64,000 bases of DNA from positions 1,054,001-1,118,000 of the forward strand of contig NZ_CP012914.1 of the NCBI RefSeq assembly GCF_001315015.1, given 5' to 3'. Both the position numbers and the translations under genes were made by a program. This DNA comes from Azospirillum brasilense. GTDB lineage: Bacteria; Pseudomonadota; Alphaproteobacteria; Azospirillales; Azospirillaceae. Shown in pieces: positions 53,162 through 61,594 of this stretch. The notes under the pieces are model-generated. The model ran no database searches, had not been told where the DNA came from, and was given only the letters and a program-made list of their open reading frames with translations. Numbering within the stretch: the first letter of the stretch is position 1; every line of letters starts with the position of its first letter.

Positions 53162-53529
53162 GAGAGGAGATGCGGGGCCTGCGGCGTGTGGTGCTGTGCG
53201 GTCTGGCGGTGCTGCCGCTGGCCGCCTGTTCGGGGGAGCCGGGCGAGTCCGACATGCGCAAGCTGGTGGAAACCCACACCAAGCGGGCGCTGGACGGCCA
53301 GGGGCAGGGCGGCTTCCGCGGGTTCGATGGCTTCCGCAAGCAGGGCTGCGTGGACACCAAATACCGGAACGGCGCCCCGAAGCCGGACGACAAGCAGTAT
53401 GATTGCTATTACGCGGCGACCTTCGCACCGCAGCCGGGCGCGACGGCGATGACCGTCAACGGCAAGGGCCGCTTCACCCGCACCGACAAAGGCCTGACCT
53501 TCGAGGATCTGGGCGCGCAGCCGCGCTGA
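53158..53529 (+). CDS. Small lipoprotein coupled to the receiver gene
   Basis: 123 residues from the GTG at 53158, whose GTGA overlaps the receiver's stop; ATG at 53170 is an alternative. The lipobox PLAAC follows a hydrophobic run, so Cys24 would be lipidated. The mature part has two cysteines (QGCVDTK and YDCYYAATF) and an FRGFDGFRKQGC-type motif; it ends with a short beta-rich GKGRFTRTDKGLTFEDLG. No family recognised. Coupling to a phospho-receiver is unusual for an envelope protein. Confidence 0.75.
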   Translation: MREEMRGLRRVVLCGLAVLPLAACSGEPGESDMRKLVETHTKRALDGQGQGGFRGFDGFRKQGCVDTKYRNGAPKPDDKQYDCYYAATFAPQPGATAMTVNGKGRFTRTDKGLTFEDLGAQPR

Positions 53530-53539
53530 CAATTCAACA

Positions 53540-53589
53540 TTGTTTGGAAAAGGAAACGGCCGGTCATGACCCTGTCATGAACCGGCCGC
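53540..53589 (-). terminator. Rho-independent terminator of tRNA-Tyr
   Basis: CGGCCGGTTCATGAC pairs with GTCATGACCGGCCG (one bulge) around a 3-base loop, followed on the minus strand by TTTCCTTTT. It begins 8 bases after the mature tRNA-Tyr end. Confidence 0.8.
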
Positions 53590-53595
53590 GTCAGA

Positions 53596-53681
53596 TGGTG
53601 GAAGGGGCTGGATTTGAACCAGCGTACGCTTACGCGGGCAGATTTACAGTCTGCTGCCTTTAACCACTCGGCCACCCTTCC
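53596..53681 (-). tRNA. tRNA-Tyr (GTA)
   Basis: 86 nt with encoded CCA. The acceptor GGAAGGG pairs with CCCTTCC, the anticodon loop CTGTAAA gives GTA, the T loop is TTCAAAT, and a long class II variable arm (CCCGCGTAAGCGTACGC region) is present as expected for bacterial tRNA-Tyr. Confidence 0.95.
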
Positions 53682-53816
53682 GCTGATGCTTGACGCGACC
53701 ATCGGAGACCTGCCGTTCATCGGGCCTTGCTTGGCCTTCCGTCCGGCGGGTGGCGTTATCTAACGGGTAGCGGCGCTCCGGTCAAGCGGCTTTCTTCATC
53801 GGCCGGGCATCTTTGT

Positions 53817-54443
53817 TCAGGCCCCCTCGCCACGGGCCACGCGGGCCAGGGTGCTCAGCGGGTCGCCGTCCTCCGCGCTGAAGCAGGCGCTGAAGTCGTC
53901 GCACACCTCGCAGTTCGGGGACTTGCAGAGCATCAGCCCCTCGCGCTCGCAGAGCTGGCGGTAGAAGAACTTCTTCCACTTCATGTCGCCGCTGTTCAGC
54001 GCGACCAGCGACGGGAAATGGCGGCGGAACATGGCGTTCAGCTCCCGCCGGTTGGCGAAGCCCATGTCCTGCCAGAGATGGTTCGGCCCCAGCGTGCGGC
54101 GGGCGACGATGGCGGCCAGCCATTCCTCCTCGACGGTTCCGGCGGCGCGGTGGTCGAGCAGGAAGGCCCGCAAATCCTCCTCCTCGATGGCGTCCTCGCC
54201 GCTGTGGTCCGGCAGGGTGGGGAGGAGATGGGCGAAGCCCGCCGCGTGCCGCCGGATCAGTTCGGCCAGCGCCTCGCGCGCCAGTCCCAGGGAGGCGGTG
54301 GCGCCGCCGGGATGCTGAGCGGCCAGACCCACGATGCGGCTGAACAACAACCGGTCGAGGGCCGGGCCATCCGGAACGCCGTCCAGAGCGTCGGCGGGCG
54401 GGTGGAGCGAGAAGACCGCGGGGTCGGCGATGTCGGCAATCAT
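53817..54443 (-). CDS. nifQ: Nitrogen fixation protein NifQ
   Basis: 208 residues; a molybdenum-iron protein that donates Mo to the NifEN/NifH complex during FeMo-cofactor assembly. The diagnostic cysteine motif C-x4-C-x2-C-x5-C is Cys173, 178, 181 and 187 in CKSPNCEVCDDFSACF, and the preceding MKWKKFFYRQLCEREG is also typical. The ATG at 54443 is chosen as the start; the longer frame to 54500 is unsupported. No other nif gene is in the window and no -24/-12 promoter or NifA site is visible upstream, only a perfect palindrome GGTCATGACC at 54476-54485, so its regulation may be unusual. Confidence 0.93.
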   Translation of the reverse strand: MIADIADPAVFSLHPPADALDGVPDGPALDRLLFSRIVGLAAQHPGGATASLGLAREALAELIRRHAAGFAHLLPTLPDHSGEDAIEEEDLRAFLLDHRAAGTVEEEWLAAIVARRTLGPNHLWQDMGFANRRELNAMFRRHFPSLVALNSGDMKWKKFFYRQLCEREGLMLCKSPNCEVCDDFSACFSAEDGDPLSTLARVARGEGA

Positions 54444-54563
54444 GGTCGGCGAACTCCCGCATCGGGGGGTTGTTCGGTCATGACCATGATGGTGGATCAA
54501 ATTTCCGCAACTGCGAAGTGGTTTTTTTGCGGGTGCGCTGTCGAGGCATGCCCGGCATCCGCC

Positions 54564-55007
54564 TCAGCCGTTCAGGACCTCGGCCGTGAAGCGCTCGAAA
54601 AAGCCGTCGATGACGCGGTCGGCCTTGGCCTTGACCAGCTTGACCGCCAGCCGTCCGACGGCCCCGCCCAGCGCCGCCGCGAGGGTGAAGGACAGGTGGG
54701 TGTGGCCGTCCACCTCCTCCAGCGTGATGCGGGCCTCGCCCTTGACCGCTCCGGCGAGGCCGCCCTTGCCCTCGGCGTAGAGGATGTAGAAGCGCGGCGC
54801 GTCCTCCGGCGCCACCCGGACGTTGCCGGCGAAGCGCGCGTTCAGCGGTCCGACCGTGGCGCGCACGCGCGCGCTGTACTCGGTGGGCGACAGCCGGTCC
54901 ATCTCCTCCAGCACCGGGATGCAGCGTTGCAGCACGGCGGGGTCGCAGAGCGCGGTGAAGACCCGCTCGCGCGCCGCCGGAATCCGGTACTGGCCGTTCA
55001 GTTCCAT
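54564..55007 (-). CDS. CoxG/SRPBCC-family protein
   Basis: 147 residues, a START-like helix-grip fold. The opening MELNGQYRIPAARERVFTAL-DP and the middle GPLNARFAGNVRV are close to CoxG, the carbon monoxide dehydrogenase maturation subunit family. The C-terminal helix LVKAKADRVIDGFFERF forms the pocket lid. No coxMSL genes are near, so CO metabolism should not be inferred; it could recruit other molybdo-enzymes or bind lipids. AGGTG precedes the ATG by five bases. Confidence 0.85.
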   Translation of the reverse strand: MELNGQYRIPAARERVFTALCDPAVLQRCIPVLEEMDRLSPTEYSARVRATVGPLNARFAGNVRVAPEDAPRFYILYAEGKGGLAGAVKGEARITLEEVDGHTHLSFTLAAALGGAVGRLAVKLVKAKADRVIDGFFERFTAEVLNG

Positions 55008-55116
55008 GGATCACCTGTTGTTGGTCGGGCCAGTTGTCGGGCCGGAAATGCCAAGCGATTTGGTGTATGGATGACCCGCTTCCAAGACGCGCAATCGAGC
55101 ACGGAGGGCGACAATC

Positions 55117-55536
55117 ATGCGGCAGGCCGTCACGACGCTGACCACCCGAACCCGCGGCCAGGGCCTGGTCGAGGTGACCGAGCCGGTGGCCCGCTGGGTC
55201 GCCGACCAGGGCATGGCGACCGGTCTGCTGACCGTTTTCTGCCGGCACACCTCGGCCTCCCTGGTGATCCAGGAGAACGCCGACCCCAGCGTGCGCGGCG
55301 ATCTGGAGCGCTTCTTCAAGCGGCTGGTGCCGGAAGACCCGGCGCTCTACGACCACATCCTGGAGGGGCCGGACGACATGCCCGCCCACATCCGCAGCGC
55401 GCTGACCACCGTGCAACTGTCCATCCCCGTGCTGGAGGGGCGAATGGCATTGGGCACTTGGCAGGGGATCTATCTGTTCGAGCACCGCCGCCAGCCCCAC
55501 GAGCGGACCCTGGCGCTGCATCTGCTGGGCGAATGA
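55117..55536 (+). CDS. YjbQ/UPF0047 family protein
   Basis: 139-residue protein of the YjbQ (UPF0047) family, a small trimeric beta fold with reported weak thiamine-phosphate synthase activity. Motifs: CRHTSASLVIQENADPSVRGD near residue 42 with the conserved histidine and aspartate, and LEGRMALGTWQGIYLFEHR near 106. The ATG at 55117 has GGAGG eight bases upstream. Its true role is not settled in the family. Confidence 0.88.
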   Translation: MRQAVTTLTTRTRGQGLVEVTEPVARWVADQGMATGLLTVFCRHTSASLVIQENADPSVRGDLERFFKRLVPEDPALYDHILEGPDDMPAHIRSALTTVQLSIPVLEGRMALGTWQGIYLFEHRRQPHERTLALHLLGE

Positions 55537-55555
55537 GGGCCAAGCGCCCGCGCGT

Positions 55556-55945
55556 CTACCCCAGCCAACCCGCGACATGGGGTTCGAGCCACCAATACAG
55601 GGCGACGGCGGCGATCAGCCAGATCCCGACCATCAGCGCGGCGGCGGCGTGGCTGACCGGCCGGTCGGCCAGCCGGGCGGCGGTGGCGCGCTGTTCCTCC
55701 AGCACCGCCGCCGGGATCAGGCGGATGACCAGCAGGATGCCGAGCGGCACGATCAGCAGGTCGTCCAGATAGCCGAGGACCGGCACGAAATCGGGGATCA
55801 GGTCGATGGGGCTGAGCGCGTAGGCCGCCACCGCGGCGGCGGCCACGCGGGCGTACCAGGGCGTCCGCGGGTCGCGCGCCGCCAGATAGAGCGCGATCAC
55901 GTCGCGCTTGATCCGCCGCGCCCAACCCTTCGCCGTCGCCAGCAT
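55556..55945 (-). CDS. DUF1232 (YkvA-like) membrane protein
   Basis: 129 residues. The DUF1232 core YALSPIDLIPDFVPVLGYLDDL lies near residues 41-64, framed by membrane segments (ARVAAAAVAAYALSPIDL, LLIVPLGILLVIRLIP, AAALMVGIWLIAAVALYWW). The start is the ATG at 55945; a TTG at 55960 overlapping the mltB stop is the alternative. It follows mltB directly on the same strand and is probably co-transcribed. No function is assigned to the family. Confidence 0.8.
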   Translation of the reverse strand: MLATAKGWARRIKRDVIALYLAARDPRTPWYARVAAAAVAAYALSPIDLIPDFVPVLGYLDDLLIVPLGILLVIRLIPAAVLEEQRATAARLADRPVSHAAAALMVGIWLIAAVALYWWLEPHVAGWLG

Positions 55946-55956
55946 CCGGCCTGCCG

Positions 55957-57267
55957 TCAACCCGCCGCCGGGACGGGGGCGGCGGACTGGCGCAGCCGTT
56001 CCAGCAGCGTCTTGGTGGCGAAGCCGTCCGGCACGGCGCCGATCGACTGCTGGAAGCGGCGCACGGCGTTGCGGGTGTTGGCGCCGACGATGCCGTCCGC
56101 CGTTCCCGGCTCCATGCCCAGCGAGGCCAGCCGCTCCTGAAGCTCGATCCGCTCGTCGCGGCTCAGCGCCGGTTCGTGGCGCGGCCAGCTCCCCTGCACG
56201 CCGGAGCGGCCGGCGAGACGGTCGGACAGCAGCGCCACCGCCAGCGCGTAGCTGGTCGAGGGGTTGTACTTCATGATCGCCCGGAAATTCTCCCGGGCCA
56301 GGAAGGCCGGCCCCTGCGCCCCGGCGAGCATCAGGACGGCCGCCCGTTCCTCCTCGCCGCCGCTCAGCTCGCCGCCGCCGACCGGCCGGACGCCGAGGCG
56401 GCGCCATTCGGACACCGGCTTGGCGATGTTGTATTCGGCCTGCTCGTAGGGGAAGCCGGCGGGCAGGGTGACCTCCTCGCCCCAGCGCTCGCCCGCGCGC
56501 CAGCCGTTGGCCTGCACGAACTTGGCGGTGGAGGCGAAGACGTCGGGCAGGCTGCCCCAGATGTCGCGCCGCCCGTCGCCGTCCTCGTCGGTGGCGTGCT
56601 TCAGGAAGATGGTCGGCATGAACTGGGTCTGGCCCATGGCGCCGGCCCAGGAGCCGCTCATCCGCTCCGGCGGGATGTCGCCGCTGTCGAGGATGCGCAG
56701 GGCGGCCAGCAGCTCCGTCCGGAAGTAGCTGGCGCGGCGGCCCTCGTAGGCCAGCGTGGTCAACGCGTCGACGACGGAAAAGCCGCCGGTGAAGTTGCCG
56801 AAATCGGTCTCCACGCCCCAGAAGGCCACCAGGATCTCCGCCGGGACGCCGGAGCGCTGGCTGACGCGGCGCAGCAGCGTGCCGTTGTCCTGGATGCGCT
56901 GGCGCCCGGCCTGGACGCGGCGGTCGTTGACCGCGCTGTCCAGATATTGCCAGGGCTGACGGTTGAACTCCGGCTGGGAGGAATCCAGTTCGACCACCCG
57001 GTCCGACAGCTTCACGTTGGCGAAGGCGCGGTCGAAAGTCTGGGCGCGGATGCCCTGGCCGAGCGCCTCGGCGCGCAGGGACTTCAGCCAGTCGGCGAAG
57101 CTGACGGCGGGCTGGACCGGCGCCACACTGGCCGGGGCGGCGGCGGACGCCTTTGCGGTTCCGGACGTGGTGGTCGCCGACACGGGCGGGGCGCCCGTCG
57201 TTTGGCAACCGGCCAGGATCGTGGTGGCGAGCAGGAGGCGGACGGGAAGGGACAGCAGGGGGCGCAT
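55957..57267 (-). CDS. mltB: Membrane-bound lytic transglycosylase B
   Basis: 436 residues from the ATG at 57267. A lipoprotein signal (lipobox ILAGC, lipidated Cys21) anchors it to the outer membrane. The catalytic domain (residues ~55-340) has Glu153 in FWGVETDFGNFTGGF, then the MltB text MSGSWAGAMGQTQFMPT and SLPDVFASTAKFVQANGWRAG. A peptidoglycan-binding domain (GMEPGTADGIVGANTRNAVRRFQQ) closes the C-terminus. It cuts the glycan strand to 1,6-anhydro ends, whose turnover product is the substrate of AnmK in this window. Confidence 0.92.
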   Translation of the reverse strand: MRPLLSLPVRLLLATTILAGCQTTGAPPVSATTTSGTAKASAAAPASVAPVQPAVSFADWLKSLRAEALGQGIRAQTFDRAFANVKLSDRVVELDSSQPEFNRQPWQYLDSAVNDRRVQAGRQRIQDNGTLLRRVSQRSGVPAEILVAFWGVETDFGNFTGGFSVVDALTTLAYEGRRASYFRTELLAALRILDSGDIPPERMSGSWAGAMGQTQFMPTIFLKHATDEDGDGRRDIWGSLPDVFASTAKFVQANGWRAGERWGEEVTLPAGFPYEQAEYNIAKPVSEWRRLGVRPVGGGELSGGEEERAAVLMLAGAQGPAFLARENFRAIMKYNPSTSYALAVALLSDRLAGRSGVQGSWPRHEPALSRDERIELQERLASLGMEPGTADGIVGANTRNAVRRFQQSIGAVPDGFATKTLLERLRQSAAPVPAAG

Positions 57268-57394
57268 GCGCTCTCGTGACCAACAGGGAAAAGCTGTGCC
57301 GGAGCCTAGGACGGACGGCCCGTTCACTCAACGGACAAGTTCCGGTTCCGGAAGCAACGCTCACCCGCCACGCGCGGGAGACGCAGGCAAGAAT

Positions 57395-57492
57395 CGACAC
57401 GGATTGCACGGATCAAACCGGATTTCACGGAGCGATGCGGCTCGACCAGCCGTGCGCTTGAGGGCTTTCGGAAATCCGTGAAATCCGTGTCG
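57395..57492. repeat. 19-bp inverted repeat with a 60-base centre
   Basis: CGACACGGATTGCACGGAT (57395-57413) and ATCCGTGAAATCCGTGTCG (57474-57492) are inverted copies with one mismatch. A third partial copy GGATTTCACGG is at 57420-57430. The CCGTGAAATCCGTG motif resembles small dispersed repeats seen in many proteobacteria. Confidence 0.75.
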
Positions 57493-57654
57493 GATTTTGT
57501 CATCCGACGGAGTGACGCGACGCCCAATCAGTGCGGGCTTAATCATGAACAAAACTTGAACAAACGGGCTGAAATCCCCATATCCAGGGCATTCCGAAAC
57601 CAGAAAAGAGACGTTCGCGGCCCGCCCCCTGGCGCGCCGCCGAGAGGGTTCGCC

Positions 57655-58005
57655 ATGCCGTATTTTCCGACCATCGAACTCACCCCGCAGGTGTCCCTGC
57701 TGCTGGCGCGGGGGGCTCTGCGCCTCAATCCCGGCCAGTGGGTGCGGGGTCCGAAGGGGCATGGCCGCTACCTGCGCACCGACCCGCGGACCGGCACCAC
57801 CTATGTGAGCTGGCTGCGCCCCGGCGACGACTGGGAAACCGCGTCGCAGCGCTTCAGCCGGGCCTGCCGGAAAGGCTTCATCGGGCGCTACCGCGGCGGC
57901 TACGAGGTGGAGAAGGCGCGCCGGGAGATGGCCCGGCTGATCGCGGACGCGGACCGATCGGGTGGCGCCGCACGCCGGGACGAGCGGCAGCCGACGCTGT
58001 TCTAA
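57655..58005 (+). CDS. Unknown basic small protein
   Basis: 116 residues from the ATG at 57655 (GAGAGGG seven bases upstream). The sequence is compact and rich in Arg and Gly (RGPKGHGRYLRTDPRTGTTYVSW, SRACRKGFIGRYRGGYEVEKARREMARL), with a net positive charge and an acidic-tailed helix; nucleic-acid or anionic-surface binding is possible. No domain recognised. A repeat lies upstream and the DUF72 gene downstream (35-base gap), same strand. Confidence 0.6.
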   Translation: MPYFPTIELTPQVSLLLARGALRLNPGQWVRGPKGHGRYLRTDPRTGTTYVSWLRPGDDWETASQRFSRACRKGFIGRYRGGYEVEKARREMARLIADADRSGGAARRDERQPTLF

Positions 58006-58039
58006 GGCGGGAACGCACACGCCCAGGGAGAGCAGAGGT

Positions 58040-58810
58040 TTGGCCGAAGGGACCATCAACAGAATCCGCATCGGCTGCGCCGGCTGGAGCATCCCGAAAC
58101 CCTCCGCCCCGGCCTTCCCGGCGGAGGGCACGCATCTGGAGCGCTACGCCCGCGTCTTCCCGATGACCGAGGTCAACAGCCGCTTCTACCGCCCGCACAA
58201 GCCGGAGACCTGGGAGCGCTGGGCGGCCTCGGCGCCGCCCGACTTCCGCTTCGCGGTCAAGCTGCCACGCGCCATCACGCATGAGCAGCGCCTGAAGGAC
58301 TGTGCCGGCCCGTTGGACGATTACCTGCACGAGGTCGGGCATCTCGGCGACCGGTTGGGGCCGTTGCTGGTGCAACTGCCGCCGACGCTGCGCTTCGAGC
58401 CGGCGGTGGCTGGTCCCTTCTTCGCGGCCCTGCGCGAGCGCTTCGCCGGCCCCGTCGTCTGCGAGCCGCGGCACCCGAGCTGGTTCGCGGCGGAGCCGGA
58501 CCGCCTGCTGGTCGATCACGCCGTGGCCCGCGCCGCCGCCGACCCGGCCCCGGTGCCCGCGGCGGCGGAGCCGGCGGGCTGGGACGGCTTCCGTTACTGG
58601 CGCCTGCACGGCTCGCCGGTGATGTACCGCAGCGCCTACCCGCTGGACCTTCTGGACCGGCTGGCCCGGCGCTTCCGCGACGAGGCGCGGGAGCGGCCGG
58701 TCTGGTGTGTCTTCGACAACACAGCGGACTTCCACGCGGTCGACGACGCGCTGACGCTGATGAGCCGTTTGGGTGCCTCCACAGGTCAGAGAGACAAGCC
58801 CGGCGTCTGA
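58040..58810 (+). CDS. DUF72 family TIM-barrel protein
   Basis: 256 residues from a TTG at 58040 with GGGAG nine bases upstream. DUF72 signature text: IRIGCAGWSIP at the N-terminus, EVNSRFYRPHKPETWERWA near residue 45, FAVKLPRAITHEQRL, LVQLPPTLRF, VCEPRHPSWF and YWRLHGSP. This family adopts a TIM-barrel related to sugar-phosphate isomerases; the function is not established. The start TTG is the weakest part of the call. Confidence 0.83.
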   Translation: MAEGTINRIRIGCAGWSIPKPSAPAFPAEGTHLERYARVFPMTEVNSRFYRPHKPETWERWAASAPPDFRFAVKLPRAITHEQRLKDCAGPLDDYLHEVGHLGDRLGPLLVQLPPTLRFEPAVAGPFFAALRERFAGPVVCEPRHPSWFAAEPDRLLVDHAVARAAADPAPVPAAAEPAGWDGFRYWRLHGSPVMYRSAYPLDLLDRLARRFRDEARERPVWCVFDNTADFHAVDDALTLMSRLGASTGQRDKPGV

Positions 58811-58854
58811 CCGCTATCGTTGCGCGAACGCAAGCGCAGCCGGGGCGGTCGGGC

Positions 58855-61512
58855 ATGGACGTCATTCTTCTGGTGCTGATCGGAGCCATCGTCGCTCACC
58901 GGTTCAACCGCCGGCTGACGGCGCAGGAGCGCGAGATCGCCCGGCTGCGGCAGGCGCTGGAGCGGGTGCAGGGGCCGGTGACGGTCGACGCTGCGCCGGT
59001 CGAGGTTCCCGCCGCGGACACCGCCGTCATGGTGGAGGCTCCGCCGGAGCCGCCGCCGATCCAACCGCCGCCCATCCAACCACCACCGGAGCCCTCTCCA
59101 CCCCCGCTGTCCGTGTGGAGCCGGCTGGAGGACGCGCTGGCCGGGCGCTGGCTGATCTGGCTGGGCGGGGCCACGGTCGCCCTGGCGGCGGCCTTCTTCA
59201 TCAAGATGTCGATCGAGCAGGGTTGGCTCGGCCCCGGCGTGCGCGTCACGCTCGGCCTGCTTTCCGCCGCGGCGCTGATGGTCGGCGGCGAATGGCTGCG
59301 GCAGCGCGGCGGAGGGGCGGAGCCGGGAGGGCGCGATCCGGTGCCCCCGGCCCTGACCGCGGCCGGGCTGTTCACCGGCTTCGCCAGCGTCTATGGCGGC
59401 TATGTGCTCTACGACCTGTTCGCCCCGCCGCTGGCCTTCGCGCTGCTCGGCGGGCTGGCGGCGCTGGGGATGGCGCTGTCGCTGTTGCAGGGTCCCTACA
59501 TCGCGGCGCTGGGGCTGCTCGGCGGCTTCGCGACGCCGCTGCTGGTCTCGTCCATCGGGGGATCGGCCTGGGGGCTGTTCGCCTATCTGCTGGCCCTGTC
59601 GGGCGCCGGCATGACGGTGGTGCTGTGGCGCGGCTGGCGCTGGCTGGGGCTGGGCACGCTGGTCGGGGCGGCGGGCTGGGTGCCGGTCTGGTACGTCGGC
59701 GGCTGGAACCCCGGCGACGCCCTGCCGGTCGGGATCTACCTGCTGCTGACCGCCGGGCTGTTCCTGATGCCCGCCCTGCTGGCCGGGCCGGTCGAGGCGA
59801 TGCCGCGCACCACCCTGTTCGACATGCTGCGCTGGAGGGGGCGCCCGCGCGCCGACCGTCTGGCCGTCGCGGCGGTGGCGGTGCTGGGGCTGCTGATGGC
59901 GATGCTCGTCACCGTGGACGGCCATCGCACAGGCTCGCTGGTGATGCTCGCCCTGTTCGGGCTGCTCTGCGTCGCGGCGGGGCGGCGGATCGAGCGGATC
60001 GCCGGCGTCGCCTGGATCGGCGCGCTGGCGGTTCTGCTCGCCTTCGCCGGCTGGACGGTGCCGCGCTGGCCCCTGCCGCCGCCCGCCGTCACCGCCGATG
60101 GGCATCCCATCGTTCCATCGCCGGGTGCGGGGCTGCCATTCCAGTCCGGGCGGTTCCTGTGGGCGGTGGGCGGCTTCGCCCTGCTGTACGGGATGTGTGG
60201 CTTCATCGCCCTGTGGCGGTCGACGCGGGCGGCGCTGTGGTCGTCGCTGGCGGCCTGGATGCCGGTGGTGCTTCTGGCGCTCGCCTACTGGCGGCTGGAC
60301 CCGTCGCAGGCCGACACGCTGTGGCCGATGGCCAGCCTGGCGCTGGCGGCGCTGCTGGTCGCCGGAACCGGCCCACTGGCCCGCCACCGCCACCAGCCGG
60401 GCGTCGGTCTGGGGCTGGCCGCTTTCGCCGCCGGGGCTGTCGGGGCGCTCAGCCTCGGCGCCGTCATGATGCTGCGCGAGGCGTGGCTGACCGTGGCGCT
60501 GGCCGCTCAGGTGCCGGTTCTGGCGTGGCTGGAGCGGCGGATGGGCCTGCGCTCGCTGCGCGCGGTGATCCTGCTGGTGGCGGGCGCCGTTCTGGTGAGG
60601 CTGGCGCTGAATCCGTCTGTGCTGGAGTATGGGGAGGACGGGCTCGGCTGGGTCGTCTACGGCTACGGCCTGCCGGCGGCGGGCTTCTTCCTGGCCGCCC
60701 ATTGGCTGCGCTCCGCGCCGGACGGCAAGGGCGACGACGGGGTGGTCGCGCTTTTGGAGGCCGGCGGGCTGGCCTTCGTCACGCTGCTGCTGTCGCTCGG
60801 CATCCAGGCGCTGACCCGCGGCACGCTGGACGAGCCGCCCGACACGCTGCGCGAAGTGGCGCTGCACACGCTGGTCTGGCTGGCGCTGGCCCTGCTGCTG
60901 GCGACGGGGCGGCGCTGGCGGGCGCGGCCCGTGGCGGTGTGGGGACGGCGCATCCTGGCCGGACTGGCGGCGCTTCAGGCGGCGGCGCTGCATCTCGTTG
61001 CCCTGAACCCGCTGTGGAGCGACGAGGCGGTGGGCGCGTGGCCGGTGGCGAACACGCTGCTGCTCGCCTATGGGCTTCCGGCCCTGCTCGGGCTGCTGTT
61101 CCTGTGGGTGGAGCCGCTGCCGGCCCGTCTGCGCCCGTGGGTCGCGCTGCTGCCTCTGATGCTGCTCGGCATGAATCTGGCACTGGAGATCCGCCATGCC
61201 TTCCAGGGGCCGGTCCTCTCCGGCCCGGACCTGCCGGACGCCGAATGGTACGGCTATTCCGTCGGGTTCCTGGTGGCGGCGGTGCTGATGCTGGTCGCCG
61301 CCCTGCGGTACCGGCTGGGCTGGCTGCGCCACGCCGCGATGGCGCTGATCCTGGCGGTGGTCGCCAAGGTCTTCCTCAGCGACATGGCCGAGTTGGGCGG
61401 GCTGTACCGCGTCGCCTCCTTCCTCGGGCTGGGGCTGAGCCTGATCGGCGTCGGCTATCTCTACCGCCGGCTCCAAGGCACTGCGCCGCAGGGAGGGCAA
61501 ACAGTCGCCTGA
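58855..61512 (+). CDS. DUF2339 polytopic membrane protein
   Basis: 885 residues from the ATG at 58855 (the frame upstream is a shadow). One N-terminal helix with a short coiled coil (residues ~1-40), then a proline-rich linker (PPEPPPIQPPPIQPPPEPSP), then more than 20 hydrophobic segments filling the rest: this is the DUF2339 architecture. The SVWSRLEDALAGRWLIWLGGATVALAA segment is the family start after the linker. A role in the envelope is inferred, as no function is known. Confidence 0.85.
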   Translation: MDVILLVLIGAIVAHRFNRRLTAQEREIARLRQALERVQGPVTVDAAPVEVPAADTAVMVEAPPEPPPIQPPPIQPPPEPSPPPLSVWSRLEDALAGRWLIWLGGATVALAAAFFIKMSIEQGWLGPGVRVTLGLLSAAALMVGGEWLRQRGGGAEPGGRDPVPPALTAAGLFTGFASVYGGYVLYDLFAPPLAFALLGGLAALGMALSLLQGPYIAALGLLGGFATPLLVSSIGGSAWGLFAYLLALSGAGMTVVLWRGWRWLGLGTLVGAAGWVPVWYVGGWNPGDALPVGIYLLLTAGLFLMPALLAGPVEAMPRTTLFDMLRWRGRPRADRLAVAAVAVLGLLMAMLVTVDGHRTGSLVMLALFGLLCVAAGRRIERIAGVAWIGALAVLLAFAGWTVPRWPLPPPAVTADGHPIVPSPGAGLPFQSGRFLWAVGGFALLYGMCGFIALWRSTRAALWSSLAAWMPVVLLALAYWRLDPSQADTLWPMASLALAALLVAGTGPLARHRHQPGVGLGLAAFAAGAVGALSLGAVMMLREAWLTVALAAQVPVLAWLERRMGLRSLRAVILLVAGAVLVRLALNPSVLEYGEDGLGWVVYGYGLPAAGFFLAAHWLRSAPDGKGDDGVVALLEAGGLAFVTLLLSLGIQALTRGTLDEPPDTLREVALHTLVWLALALLLATGRRWRARPVAVWGRRILAGLAALQAAALHLVALNPLWSDEAVGAWPVANTLLLAYGLPALLGLLFLWVEPLPARLRPWVALLPLMLLGMNLALEIRHAFQGPVLSGPDLPDAEWYGYSVGFLVAAVLMLVAALRYRLGWLRHAAMALILAVVAKVFLSDMAELGGLYRVASFLGLGLSLIGVGYLYRRLQGTAPQGGQTVA

Positions 61513-61594
61513 GCGAACGGTCGGGTTGACAGGCGGCCCCTCTCGCGCTCCGATGGTGGAAACGAACACAGAAAAACCAGGGAGGCCCGCAACC

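Noticed and set aside
54444..54560. RpoN/NifA promoter for nifQ
   Set aside because: No GG-N10-GC match or TGT-N10-ACA site was found in the ~115 bases upstream.
54564..55007. CO dehydrogenase gene cluster based on the CoxG-like gene
   Set aside because: No coxM, coxS or coxL genes are present; the SRPBCC family is widely spread in other contexts.
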